The translations under genes were made by a program, and so were the position numbers. This document shows, piece by piece, positions 29,239-37,784 of a stretch of DNA of 64,000 nt. Each line of letters starts with the position of its first letter. Position 1 is the first letter of the stretch. Source of the stretch: DT-110 sp030148525 (GTDB lineage Bacteria > Bacteroidota > Bacteroidia > Chitinophagales > Saprospiraceae); contig OZ245751.1 of the NCBI GenBank assembly GCA_965227445.1, positions 4,588,001 to 4,652,000 of the forward strand. Reading direction: 5' to 3'. The notes beneath the pieces were generated by a model. That model searched no databases, was not told the origin of the DNA, and saw only the letters and a program-made list of their open reading frames with translations.

Positions 29239-31491
29239 TCAATTCTTCTTAAAGGATCCCCCCTGCCTGGCCTTGTTCTCAGCCGCCGGGCGCTTCTTCA
29301 TCGCATTGGGCATTTCTTTGCCCAGGCTACGGTGGATGAAATCGGTCATTTTAGTATAGAGGTGCAGGCGGGTATATCCTCCGTAAATGCCGTGATTTCG
29401 GTTGGGGTAGAAGTAGGTCTCAAATTGCTTATTCGCATCGACCAGGGCATTGACCATCTCGGCCGTGTGCTGGAAGTGGACGTTATCATCACCCATGCCG
29501 TGTACCAGCAGGTAATCGCCCTTGAGTCGGTCGGCAAAATTCACGGGTGAATTATCGGCGTAGCCGTCGGGGTTTTCTTCCTCATCCCGCATGTAGCGTT
29601 CGGTATAGATGGTATCGTACCAACGCCAGTTGGTAACCGGAGCTACCGCAATGGCTGCTTTGAATACATCGTTGCCCTTGAGCAGGCAAAGCGACGACAT
29701 GTACCCACCGTAACTCCAGCCGAAGATCCCGATCCGGGATGCATCGGTATAAGGCAAATCTCCGAGGTATTTGGCGGCCTCGATCTGATCGATGGTTTCG
29801 TATTTCCCTAATTCCAGGTAGGTCATTTTCTGGAATTCCTGACCGCGGCCACCGGTGCCCCGATTATCCACGCAAGCAACCACGTACCCCTGGTCGGCCA
29901 GCATCTGGAACCACCAGTAGCGGTCACCCTTCCAGCTATCCGTCACCTGCTGACTCCCCGGGCCACCGTAGAGGAACATAAATACCGGATATTGCTGCTG
30001 CGGATTGAAATCATCGGGTTTGAGCATCCAGCCGTTCAGTGTCACCTTGTCCTTCGTCTGGAAGGTGAAAAATTCCATAGGTTGCACCCCGTAGATTTTT
30101 TGGCGATCAGCCAGATCCTGATTATCCTCAATCGTGCGAATGGCCTTACCTGAGCGGTCGTAGACGACGTAGGTGGAGGGCGTATTAATGGTTGTGTGCG
30201 TCAGCACGTAATAGTCGTAGGTACTACTGAATTGCGCACTATTCGTTCCGTCCTGGTCGGCGACCGCTACCTTTTCCGAGCCATCCAGCCCAATCCGGTA
30301 AATCTCACGTTTGAGCGGACTTTTGGCGGCAGCCTGGAAAAAGACCTCATTGTTGACCTCGTCCACTCCGTAGAAATTGGTCACCTCCCACTCCCCTTCC
30401 GTGATCTGGCGGATCAACCTACCGTCCATTCCGTAGAGGTACAGGTGATTCCAGCCGTCCTGCTCACTGGTCCAGATAAAGCGTTCGCCATCTTCCAGGA
30501 AGGTCAGGTTATCGTGCATATCGATGTAATAAGGATTCGTCTCGGCCAGTAATACGGAAGTGTTTCCGGTTTTGGCTTCCGCCAAAAGGAGTTCCAGCTC
30601 ATTTTGCCAGCGATTCATCCGGAAGACTACCAGTTTCCCGGGGTCGAGCGTCCATTTGATGCGGGGGATATACTGGTTGGGATTTTCACCGACATCGACG
30701 GGCACATTCTTATCGGCCTCCAGATCGTGGATATATATCTGTACGGTAGCATTTTCTTCGCCTACCTTGGGGTACTTAAAGGTGACGTATTCGGGATACA
30801 GCTCGTTGCGATAGTTGGTCATGGTGAATTCCTTGACCGCACTTTCATCGAAGCGATAAAAAGCCAGACTTTGCCCGTCGGGGGCCCACTGAAAGGCCTT
30901 GGTGAAGCCAAACTCCTCTTCGTACACCCAGTCGGCACTACCGTTGATAATGGCATTATTCTCCCCATCGTCGGTAATACGGTTCACGGACCCGGTATTC
31001 AGATCACGGTAGTACATATTGTTTTCGTACACAAAAGCCACCTTGGTGCCCGTGGGATCCAGGGTAGCGTGCATGTGCTTCCCTTCCGGAAAAACGGGCG
31101 TCAGTACCTCCGTTGCCCGGTTATAGACATAAAAGTAAGCTCTGGTCGACCGGCGATAGATGGATTCCGTCCCGGTCTTGATCAGCAACTTGGTCTCATC
31201 GGCACTAAAGGTATACCCGTCCATATTACCGGAAAACCCTTCCGCCGAAACGGTCGCAGCATCGAACAGAACGCCGGTTTGCCGACCGGTAGTAAGATCG
31301 TACTGAACAACCCGGTTATTCTCGAGACGGGTGTAGTGACGGCCATCGTTCAGGAAATTAAACCCGGGGACGGAGCGGGGCGAGAAGGTGCCTCGTTGCC
31401 AGATATCTTCGAGTGTAATATCGCGCTGAGCCTCCAGAGGAGCGATCAGGCAACTGGTAACCAACAAGCAGGCAATCAGCCAACGTGTCAT
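29239..31491 (-). CDS. S9 family dipeptidyl peptidase IV-like peptidase
   Basis: A 750-residue secreted serine peptidase. The ATG at 31489-31491 gives the signal peptide MTRWLIACLLVTSCLIAP; the frame to 31623 has no support. The N-terminal eight-bladed propeller carries the DWVYEEEFG double-Glu motif that binds the substrate amino terminus in true DPP IV. The alpha/beta hydrolase domain has the catalytic triad Ser593 (GWSYGGY), Asp668 (MGDDNVHF) and His700 (NRNHGI); the spacings match the family. It probably releases Xaa-Pro dipeptides in the periplasm. A basic tail (KKRPAAENKARQGGSFKKN) is unusual and of unknown use. Confidence 0.93.
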   Translation of the reverse strand: MTRWLIACLLVTSCLIAPLEAQRDITLEDIWQRGTFSPRSVPGFNFLNDGRHYTRLENNRVVQYDLTTGRQTGVLFDAATVSAEGFSGNMDGYTFSADETKLLIKTGTESIYRRSTRAYFYVYNRATEVLTPVFPEGKHMHATLDPTGTKVAFVYENNMYYRDLNTGSVNRITDDGENNAIINGSADWVYEEEFGFTKAFQWAPDGQSLAFYRFDESAVKEFTMTNYRNELYPEYVTFKYPKVGEENATVQIYIHDLEADKNVPVDVGENPNQYIPRIKWTLDPGKLVVFRMNRWQNELELLLAEAKTGNTSVLLAETNPYYIDMHDNLTFLEDGERFIWTSEQDGWNHLYLYGMDGRLIRQITEGEWEVTNFYGVDEVNNEVFFQAAAKSPLKREIYRIGLDGSEKVAVADQDGTNSAQFSSTYDYYVLTHTTINTPSTYVVYDRSGKAIRTIEDNQDLADRQKIYGVQPMEFFTFQTKDKVTLNGWMLKPDDFNPQQQYPVFMFLYGGPGSQQVTDSWKGDRYWWFQMLADQGYVVACVDNRGTGGRGQEFQKMTYLELGKYETIDQIEAAKYLGDLPYTDASRIGIFGWSYGGYMSSLCLLKGNDVFKAAIAVAPVTNWRWYDTIYTERYMRDEEENPDGYADNSPVNFADRLKGDYLLVHGMGDDNVHFQHTAEMVNALVDANKQFETYFYPNRNHGIYGGYTRLHLYTKMTDFIHRSLGKEMPNAMKKRPAAENKARQGGSFKKN

Positions 31492-31636
31492 ATACTTTGG
31501 TATTTGGTGAGCAAATGTTGGTACAGGCACTATGTCCAGTGTCTGCCATGGATAAAAACGACAACTGAATTGTTTTAGAGCGTGTTTGAGTCCATTACCG
31601 GCCCTGTTTAGGCAGGCATCCAATCCAGTGTCTTCG

Positions 31637-33127
31637 CTAACCCTTTATAAGCGTTTCGATACGGTCCTCTATTTCGTGGATTCGCTGCCTTTTTTGCAAT
31701 ATGATGGGTTCCGAGGCCCGTACTTTACAGTCCATTATGGCGCAGCGTTCACAGGTGGTGTGTACATCGGCGCGTACGAGGGCCGGATCGTCCAGAAAAT
31801 TGACTCGTTCCCGCAATTCATCATTAATCAGGAGACCGATGGTTACGCTGACGTTCTTATCAGGACTGGGGTAAGCCGGCCGGGCAATGGTCAGGCACAG
31901 GTACTGATCGCGAGACCCCACGTAGCTGGAAATCTGGGCCCGCACAATGGTGTCCACATACTTGCCTTCCTTTTGCAGTTTCCGCAAATCCTCCAGCAGG
32001 GAAATCGACACCCAACGGCGGCAGTAGTGTTCATCCAGGCTGTTACTGTGCGGCCGGTGATTGTGGTTGAGGTGCAATTCCTTGTCGATCTCAAAATGCC
32101 CCGTTTTCAAGTGGTTAGAGAACCGAAAGAAGAATAGCTTTCTAATGCCGAAGAACTGAGGCAGAATATTAGTCAGCCGGTGGTAAAACATCTCCGGAGT
32201 AACTACGTAGCGTTTGGTAATATCCAGCCAGGCTTCTCCGTCCCATGTCTTGCGGGCAAAAAAGGACTTCAGGTCCTCATTGATCCGGTTCAGAGGCATA
32301 TGTAAAGCCACGGAAAAATAGATGGATTTGGAGTGATTCAGCACCTCCTCGAATACCCGGCTGCGAAGTAGCGAAGAGGTATAAGCCCGCTCTTTCACTT
32401 CCAGAAACTGGAAGCCCAGTTCCTTCCCGTACTGAAACGACTTCTGCAGGTCATTCAGATTGCCGTTGAGTAGTAATTGCTTCTTCCTGGGTAAAAAAAC
32501 AGACCGCAGTCCGGTCAACTCCGGGTAATTCTGTAGTCCGTCGTCGACCAGTGTATAGCCATAGTGTTTCTCCAGTAGTCGCCCCAAAACCTCGGGCGTG
32601 AGCGGGCGCTGGTCCGGCAAGTGAAAGGTTTCCTCAAACTTCTGTACAGCATCTTCCAACTCGGGAAAATAGTTATTGTGAAGCTCCAGATACGAACGCA
32701 GCGCGCTGAAGTAGAAATTTTCCTCGCGTAGCGCGTAGTTTCTCGACAATTCCAAAAGCGTGGAAATGAAGGCCCCCACCCGGGCGGGCGCATTGGCGAT
32801 GATCTCCACTACCTTGGTCAATTCGATTCCGAAAAGGTCGAGGGGCAGTTCGTGCAGGAAATTTGATTTCAACAGGTCCACGACCGGGGTCATGCGTTCA
32901 TCAAAATCGCGACTGGTAAGTTCCGCAGAGCTTACACCCAGTGCTTTGGCCAGAGCATCGATTTTATCCTGTTTGGGATACTTCTTACCCTTCTCGATCT
33001 CGTTCAGGTAGGAAACCGAAAGGCCCGATTTTTTGGACAACTCCGCAAAGGAGTAGGATTGCTCGCGCCGCAATTGCTTTACTTTCAATCCAAATAAAAT
33101 CTTATTATTCAGCTGGTGTACGCTCAT
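31637..33127 (-). CDS. XRE-family regulator of the RamB/ScfR type
   Basis: A 496-residue DNA-binding regulator. Residues about 12-65 form a helix-turn-helix (SFAELSKKSGLSVSYLNEIE). The long central part corresponds to the IrrE-like/DUF2083 region. The C-terminus carries TTCERCAIMDCKVRASEP, the cysteine-rich signature of RamB/ScfR regulators of acyl-CoA, acetate or propionate metabolism. No HExxH metalloprotease motif is seen, so the IrrE-like part is probably a sensor rather than a protease. An inverted repeat between its -33 and -7 boxes suggests autoregulation. Targets are unknown. Confidence 0.85.
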   Translation of the reverse strand: MSVHQLNNKILFGLKVKQLRREQSYSFAELSKKSGLSVSYLNEIEKGKKYPKQDKIDALAKALGVSSAELTSRDFDERMTPVVDLLKSNFLHELPLDLFGIELTKVVEIIANAPARVGAFISTLLELSRNYALREENFYFSALRSYLELHNNYFPELEDAVQKFEETFHLPDQRPLTPEVLGRLLEKHYGYTLVDDGLQNYPELTGLRSVFLPRKKQLLLNGNLNDLQKSFQYGKELGFQFLEVKERAYTSSLLRSRVFEEVLNHSKSIYFSVALHMPLNRINEDLKSFFARKTWDGEAWLDITKRYVVTPEMFYHRLTNILPQFFGIRKLFFFRFSNHLKTGHFEIDKELHLNHNHRPHSNSLDEHYCRRWVSISLLEDLRKLQKEGKYVDTIVRAQISSYVGSRDQYLCLTIARPAYPSPDKNVSVTIGLLINDELRERVNFLDDPALVRADVHTTCERCAIMDCKVRASEPIILQKRQRIHEIEDRIETLIKG

Positions 33128-33131
33128 GGTT

Positions 33132-33163
33132 TAAAAGTAGTACATTGCAGCGAAAATTCGCAA
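33132..33163 (-). promoter_or_regulatory. Promoter with overlapping dyad upstream of the XRE regulator
   Basis: Read leftward: TTG (33161-33163), 21-base spacer, TACTTTTA (33132-33139), close to TAnnTTTG. A dyad, CATTGC...GCAATG with internal GCGAA/TTCGC (33143-33165), fills the spacer. A protein bound there would block RNA polymerase, so autoregulation by the gene product is a reasonable inference. Confidence 0.45.
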
Positions 33164-33347
33164 TGGTTACTGGCGAATTTCCGCAAACTATTTGTTTTTT
33201 GGCGAAAGCCGCTCTGATAACCAGGCAAATACACCCGAAAAACCCTTGCTGTCAAAGCGAAGAGCACCTAAATTACCTAGCGAAAAAATGTCCTTTGCCA
33301 CCGGTAATCCTCCATAAACAACGCAAACCAAAATCATCCGTGTACCA

Positions 33348-35147
33348 ATGACGCGAACTGAACTTCGGCAACTATACCAGGAACGAAAAAAACGGGCCGA
33401 CAGCCAGGCGGAACACCTGGCCAAACGATACCAACGGCTGGGCTGGGTGCGATTAATCGTTTTCCTGGCGAGTTTTGCGGCCGTTTTCCTTCTCTTTAGC
33501 GTACACTGGATGGTAGGAATGATCGGGACCTTCACCTTGTTGATTGGTTTTATCGCTTTCGTTCGCTGGCACCAGGGTATCAAACGACAGGAAAAGCACC
33601 AACGCTCCTTATCCACCCTCAACTTATGGGAGCTCCAGGCCCTGGATCACGACTTCCAGGTCTTTGCTGATGGTGCCGGTTTTTTAGACCCCGAGCATCC
33701 CAACGCCCTCGATCTCGACCTGTTCGGTCCGCATTCCCTCTACCAATATCTGAATCGTACGTCCACCTTTCTCGGTCGGAAGCGATTGGCTCGCTGGCTG
33801 ACTGAGGTGGCTGCCCCCTCGGTCATTCACGAGCGGCAGGAGGCTATTCAAAAGCTGACTCCCGAACTAACCTGGCGTCAGGAGTGGCAGGCACGCGGCA
33901 TGGAGACCAGGGATGCTCCCGAGCAGCTCCGGCTACTAATGGCCTGGATCGGGCAACCTAACTACCTGCGACCACAGAGGTGGATTCGCTGGGCATTAGT
34001 GTTACTTCCGGTTTTGACCCTGGGGGCCCTGTCCTACTGCATCCCATTCCAACCCTGGTACATCTGTCTGATCTGCATACTGCCCAATGCCTGGATGTTG
34101 CGAAAGTATACTGAACGCATCAACCGCACCCACCAACAGACCACTCATGCCGAAGCGGCTTTATCGCGGTACGCCATGCTGGTCAATTACACCGCACAGC
34201 TCCGTTCGGAGTCGCCCTATCTGCAAGCGCGCCTGGATGTGCTGCGCACCGATGCAGGCGAAGCCATTAAAACCCTGAGCTACCAGATCAGCCAGTTAAA
34301 TGTGCGCTATAATGCCTTTGCCATCATCTTGAATATCCTCGGGCTCTGGGATTTGCAGTGGGTATACCGTCTGGAGGGCTGGAAAAATAAATACCGTGCG
34401 GAACTGCCAAAGTGGTTCGAAGCTCTGGCCGAGTTGGAAGTACTGAGCAGCTTTGCCAATGCGGCCCATAATAATCCCGGGTGGCACTACCCGACCTTCG
34501 ACGAAAACGGCCATTTAGAGGCCGTTCAACTCGGTCACCCCTTGCTGCCGGCCGACCAACGAGTCTGCAACGACCTGGCCATGCCTACCCGTGGCCACAT
34601 CAAGCTCATCACGGGCTCGAATATGGCGGGGAAAAGTACCTTCCTACGCACCGTAGGTATCAACCTCGTCCTGGCTAACTGCGGAGCTCCGGTCTGCGCC
34701 GAAACGCTGCGCACGCCGGTGCTGCAAGTGTATTCGAGTATGCGGACCCAGGATGCCCTGCACGAAAGTACATCCTCTTTCTATGCCGAATTGAAACGGT
34801 TAAAATTCATTATCGAAGCCGTGGAGCGGGGCGATAATATCTTTTTCCTGCTCGACGAGATACTAAAGGGTACTAACTCCCGCGACCGCCATACGGGATC
34901 CAAAGCCCTGATCCGCCAGCTCATCGAACAGGGCGGTGGTGGCCTCATCGCCACCCACGACTTGGAGTTAGGCGTTTTAGAGGAACAATACGATGGAGCC
35001 ATCGAGAATCTCTGCATGGAGGTGCGCATCGAAAACCAGCAACTGCATTTTGATTACAAACTGGAGCCAGGTGTGAGCCAGAGCTTTAATGCCACCTTGC
35101 TAATGCAACACATGGGCATTCGGATAACGACCGAGGATACCACATGA
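33348..35147 (+). CDS. Membrane-associated MutS-like ATPase
   Basis: A 599-residue protein with a MutS-type ATPase domain at its C-terminus: Walker A GSNMAGKSTF (about 421-430), the aromatic/ST-x motif region, Walker B FFLLDEI (about 498-504) and a downstream ATHD. It lacks the mismatch-recognition domain I. Two pairs of hydrophobic helices occur at about 32-70 and 207-255, so it is predicted to sit in the membrane, unlike repair MutS. It belongs to the short MutS-like families widespread in Bacteroidota whose role is unknown. Its stop overlaps the start of the LRR gene by four bases (ATGA), indicating coupled translation. Confidence 0.88.
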   Translation: MTRTELRQLYQERKKRADSQAEHLAKRYQRLGWVRLIVFLASFAAVFLLFSVHWMVGMIGTFTLLIGFIAFVRWHQGIKRQEKHQRSLSTLNLWELQALDHDFQVFADGAGFLDPEHPNALDLDLFGPHSLYQYLNRTSTFLGRKRLARWLTEVAAPSVIHERQEAIQKLTPELTWRQEWQARGMETRDAPEQLRLLMAWIGQPNYLRPQRWIRWALVLLPVLTLGALSYCIPFQPWYICLICILPNAWMLRKYTERINRTHQQTTHAEAALSRYAMLVNYTAQLRSESPYLQARLDVLRTDAGEAIKTLSYQISQLNVRYNAFAIILNILGLWDLQWVYRLEGWKNKYRAELPKWFEALAELEVLSSFANAAHNNPGWHYPTFDENGHLEAVQLGHPLLPADQRVCNDLAMPTRGHIKLITGSNMAGKSTFLRTVGINLVLANCGAPVCAETLRTPVLQVYSSMRTQDALHESTSSFYAELKRLKFIIEAVERGDNIFFLLDEILKGTNSRDRHTGSKALIRQLIEQGGGGLIATHDLELGVLEEQYDGAIENLCMEVRIENQQLHFDYKLEPGVSQSFNATLLMQHMGIRITTEDTT

Positions 35148-37120
35148 TCGCCTATAGCCTACAGACCGTGCGGGAACGACCGGAGGCGATTCGCCAGATC
35201 GTACTGATGGAGCAAGGCTTGAAGCTCGTTCCAACGGAAATCCGCGCCTGCCGGTCACTGCTATCCCTCGACTTGCGAAATAATGCACTCACTGAATTAC
35301 CTGACTGGCTAGCGGAATTATCGGCCCTGGAAACACTTCGGCTAGACGGGAATGCACTGACCAAACTACCGGTTTTCCTGGCGGCCCTGCCCAACCTGCA
35401 TTACGCTTCCTTTGCGGAAAACCAGATAAGCCGACTATCCAAAAACCAAAAGCTGCCCCCCAACTTGCGAATCCTGGACCTGAACCGGAATCGCATCGGC
35501 ACCTGGCCCGCCGGTATACTTTACCAGGTTAGGCTGGAAAAACTGGACCTCAGCTACAACCCCATCGGCACCTTCCCTGATTGCGCTACGGCCACTGGTT
35601 CCCTGCAATACGTTCGCCTGATCCAGACGCGGCTGAAATCACTACCGGGGAACCTGGCGCAGTTTCAGCAACTACGGCAACTATTCCTCAGTCGCAACCA
35701 ATTAACGGATCGCGACTTGACTGTTAAATGGCCACCAAAGCTGGAACAACTGGATCTGAGTTATAACCTACTGCTACGCCTTCCGGCAAAACTTAGCCAA
35801 GCCGTTTTTTTGCGAAAGCTCCACCTCGATCACAATCAACTGAAGGACGTACAACTTCCCAAAGACTTGCGATGGCTGTCGGAACTTACCCTCAGCCACA
35901 ATCATTTGACCAGGGTGCGGAAAGGGAAGCAACGGGAAACAGCTCTCGCACTCCTGGATGTTAGCGAGAACCCCGATCTGGCTACCCTCGAAGTGCCGGA
36001 ATCCGGGCTGCGCACCCTGATTATCGAGGGATGTGATTTTCGGGAAATACCTGTTCTCCCGGATTCCCTGCGCACCTTTAGCGCCCGGCGAAACCGTAAG
36101 CTATCCGCCAAAACTATCCGTGGTGGACGTCAATTAGAGCATATCGACTTGTCCTACACGAACCTGGACACACCTGATTGGCCACCCCTTCCCAATCTCC
36201 GGTCCCTGAACATCCGGCAAACGCCCCTTAGTCGTCGTCATCCGCTACCCGAGCAGCTCATCAAACAAGTCAATTTAACGAAGCTTTCCGGATACCGGCG
36301 TACTTCTGAACGCCGGCACCTGCTCACGGTCCTGGACCTTGGTCGGCGGTATGGGTTATCACCAGAAACTGCACTAACTGCCTGGAGAGCCTTACGCGAT
36401 CCAGAAAAAGCGGGCGAAACACTTACCACCGCTCAGATGCTAAACTGGCTAACCTGGGACTACCCGGAGCTGTGGCCACCGGTTTTACAAAAATTGCGGG
36501 ATCAATACGGACGGCAACCCGACCGGGCTGTGCTGGAAGAGATTGGCATACAATTTAAAGGAACCTTTCCGGGACGCGACCAGCGAATGACCCGTAGTGA
36601 TCTGGGAAAAATTCCGCAAACGGAGGGCGGCTGTTGGATACTGGGGAATCCGCCCTTTTCGCCACCACTAACGCTGCCGATGATGGGCGTGCTTGATGAG
36701 GCTGCTTTCTGGCAATGGCTGGAAAAGGATCAGTCACCTCCCGCACTTGACCAACGCCGGATGGAACAGATCTGCCGCCTGCTATGGTCCTCACCGGCTA
36801 CCAACCAGCAACTGGCCCTGCATATGCTCCGGGGATTGAATGTGCCGAAACCCTTATGGCCAGCCCTGATAATTCAGTGGAAACGAACAGAATCGGATAA
36901 AATCAGACGGCAAATTCGGGCTATGCTCCAATCGTCCCTGCCGGCCAGTGCGCAGATTATCCTGAACCGGTCTCTTTCCTTTCAGCGATCATCAGAGGTG
37001 TCTGCCTTTCGGCAAAAAATAAAGCAGCTAACTAGTGGTTCGGGCCTGGATATGGAAGAGGCACTGGATTTTTGGGTATCGATCATTGGTGCAAGGTCCG
37101 CGGACCAAGGGCCATGGTGA
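35144..37120 (+). CDS. Leucine-rich repeat protein coupled to the MutS-like gene
   Basis: A 658-residue protein without a signal peptide. Residues about 15-375 contain roughly fourteen to sixteen LRRs of the plant/bacterial type (LLSLDLRNNALTELPDWLAE, LEKLDLSYNPIGTFPD). After that comes a helical region of about 280 residues with no recognised domain. The absence of a signal peptide argues for a cytosolic scaffold. The ATGA overlap with the MutS-like gene suggests the two products form a complex. The last codons run into the palindromic GGTCCGCGGACC (37095-37106), so the C-terminus GARSADQGPW may have been reshaped by the adjacent repeat region. Confidence 0.85.
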   Translation: MIAYSLQTVRERPEAIRQIVLMEQGLKLVPTEIRACRSLLSLDLRNNALTELPDWLAELSALETLRLDGNALTKLPVFLAALPNLHYASFAENQISRLSKNQKLPPNLRILDLNRNRIGTWPAGILYQVRLEKLDLSYNPIGTFPDCATATGSLQYVRLIQTRLKSLPGNLAQFQQLRQLFLSRNQLTDRDLTVKWPPKLEQLDLSYNLLLRLPAKLSQAVFLRKLHLDHNQLKDVQLPKDLRWLSELTLSHNHLTRVRKGKQRETALALLDVSENPDLATLEVPESGLRTLIIEGCDFREIPVLPDSLRTFSARRNRKLSAKTIRGGRQLEHIDLSYTNLDTPDWPPLPNLRSLNIRQTPLSRRHPLPEQLIKQVNLTKLSGYRRTSERRHLLTVLDLGRRYGLSPETALTAWRALRDPEKAGETLTTAQMLNWLTWDYPELWPPVLQKLRDQYGRQPDRAVLEEIGIQFKGTFPGRDQRMTRSDLGKIPQTEGGCWILGNPPFSPPLTLPMMGVLDEAAFWQWLEKDQSPPALDQRRMEQICRLLWSSPATNQQLALHMLRGLNVPKPLWPALIIQWKRTESDKIRRQIRAMLQSSLPASAQIILNRSLSFQRSSEVSAFRQKIKQLTSGSGLDMEEALDFWVSIIGARSADQGPW

Positions 37121-37135
37121 TATGCCGTGGACCTT
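37093..37135. repeat. Palindromes across the LRR gene stop
   Basis: GGTCCGCGGACC is a perfect 12-nt palindrome (37095-37106). An outer pair, AAGGTCC (37093-37099) and GGACCTT (37129-37135), brackets the stop codon. It may act as a terminator, but no T-run follows. Confidence 0.5.
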
Positions 37136-37200
37136 GAGCAGGATTTCCCCGAGAAGATGGTTTACATCCACCTATTGATCGATGGAACAGAACGCCCTTA

Positions 37201-37219
37201 GGTCGTGCCTACGGCACTC
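37201..37219. repeat. Dispersed palindrome, copy 1
   Basis: GGTCGTGCC-TAC-GGCACTC. The same element occurs at 37272-37290 and, in inverse orientation with loop TCT, at 63068-63086 and 63188-63206. Confidence 0.75.
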
Positions 37220-37271
37220 TTCGGCATATTCTTGCTCACTCCGCACCGGCTCACGCCGGTGCTTATATTAG

Positions 37272-37290
37272 GGTCGTGCCTACGGCACTC
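37272..37290. repeat. Dispersed palindrome, copy 2
   Basis: Identical to the copy at 37201-37219. Confidence 0.75.
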
Positions 37291-37327
37291 GTGCTAAGCA
37301 CTCATTCTGGTATATATACCGGACCCC

Positions 37328-37704
37328 GGACCACTGAAGTGGTAGGCGCGAGAGGGTTTTCATAGTCACCACAGCTGAAGCTGTGGCCTGATATACACCC
37401 TGGAACCGTGGATCGTGGATCGTGCCCTGCCCGCCGAAGCCCATACGGGCGTATGCCTTGGCGTAGGCGGAACCGTGGACCACTGAAGTGGTAGGCGCGA
37501 GAGGGCTTTCATAGTCACCACAGCTGAAGCGGTGGCCTGATATACACCCTTGAACCGTGGATCGTGGATCGTGGACCGTGCCTGCCCGCCGAAGCCCATA
37601 CGGGCGTATGCCTTGGCGTAGGCCGAACCGTGGACCACTGAAGTGGTAGGCGCGAGCGAGAGGGCTTTCATTGTCACCACAGCTGAAGCGGTGGCCTGAT
37701 ATCA
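37328..37704. repeat. Tandem repeat of about 150 bp, 2.5 copies
   Basis: Units begin at 37328, 37477 and 37632, each with GGACCACTGAAGTGGTAGG; the last is cut off after about 73 bases. Each unit contains CCACTGAAGTGG, then CCACAGCTGAAGC(T/G)GTGG, then in full copies YCGTGGA heptamers, then GCCCATACGGGC. Units 1 and 2 differ by a 6-bp length change and a few substitutions, so duplication is recent. Confidence 0.9.
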
Positions 37705-37706
37705 CA

Positions 37707-37780
37707 CCGTGGACCGTGAGCCGTGAGCCGTGAGCCGTGAACCGTGAGCCGTGAGCCGTGAGCCGTGAACCGTGAACCGT
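37707..37780. repeat. Heptamer array CCGTGRR, ten units
   Basis: Ten consecutive 7-mers: CCGTGGA, then CCGTGAG and CCGTGAA variants, ending in a truncated CCGT, four bases before the gyrB stop. Confidence 0.92.
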
Positions 37781-37784
37781 TCCA

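Larger units (their letters stand above)
37121..37784. other. 664-bp gene-free repeat region between LRR gene and gyrB
   Basis: No credible gene. The region holds two GGTCGTGCC-TAC-GGCACTC palindromes, a GCACCGG...CCGGTGC hairpin (about 37241-37260), two and a half copies of a unit of about 150 bp, and a 7-nt tandem array. Open frames through it are products of repeat periodicity. Confidence 0.8.

Noticed and set aside
30604..31578. Open frame of 324 codons antisense to the DPP IV-like gene
   Set aside because: The sense strand encodes the complete catalytic triad and propeller; the antisense product has no recognisable feature.
37280..37705. Overlapping repeated open frames (about 104-141 codons) in the 37 kb repeat array
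   Set aside because: The repeats give similar peptides in two frames only because the DNA unit is duplicated; no start context, and the small palindromes explain the sequence.
37328..37780. Possible CRISPR array
   Set aside because: The period is about 150 bp and then 7 bp; there are no 25-40-bp repeats with unique spacers and no cas genes.
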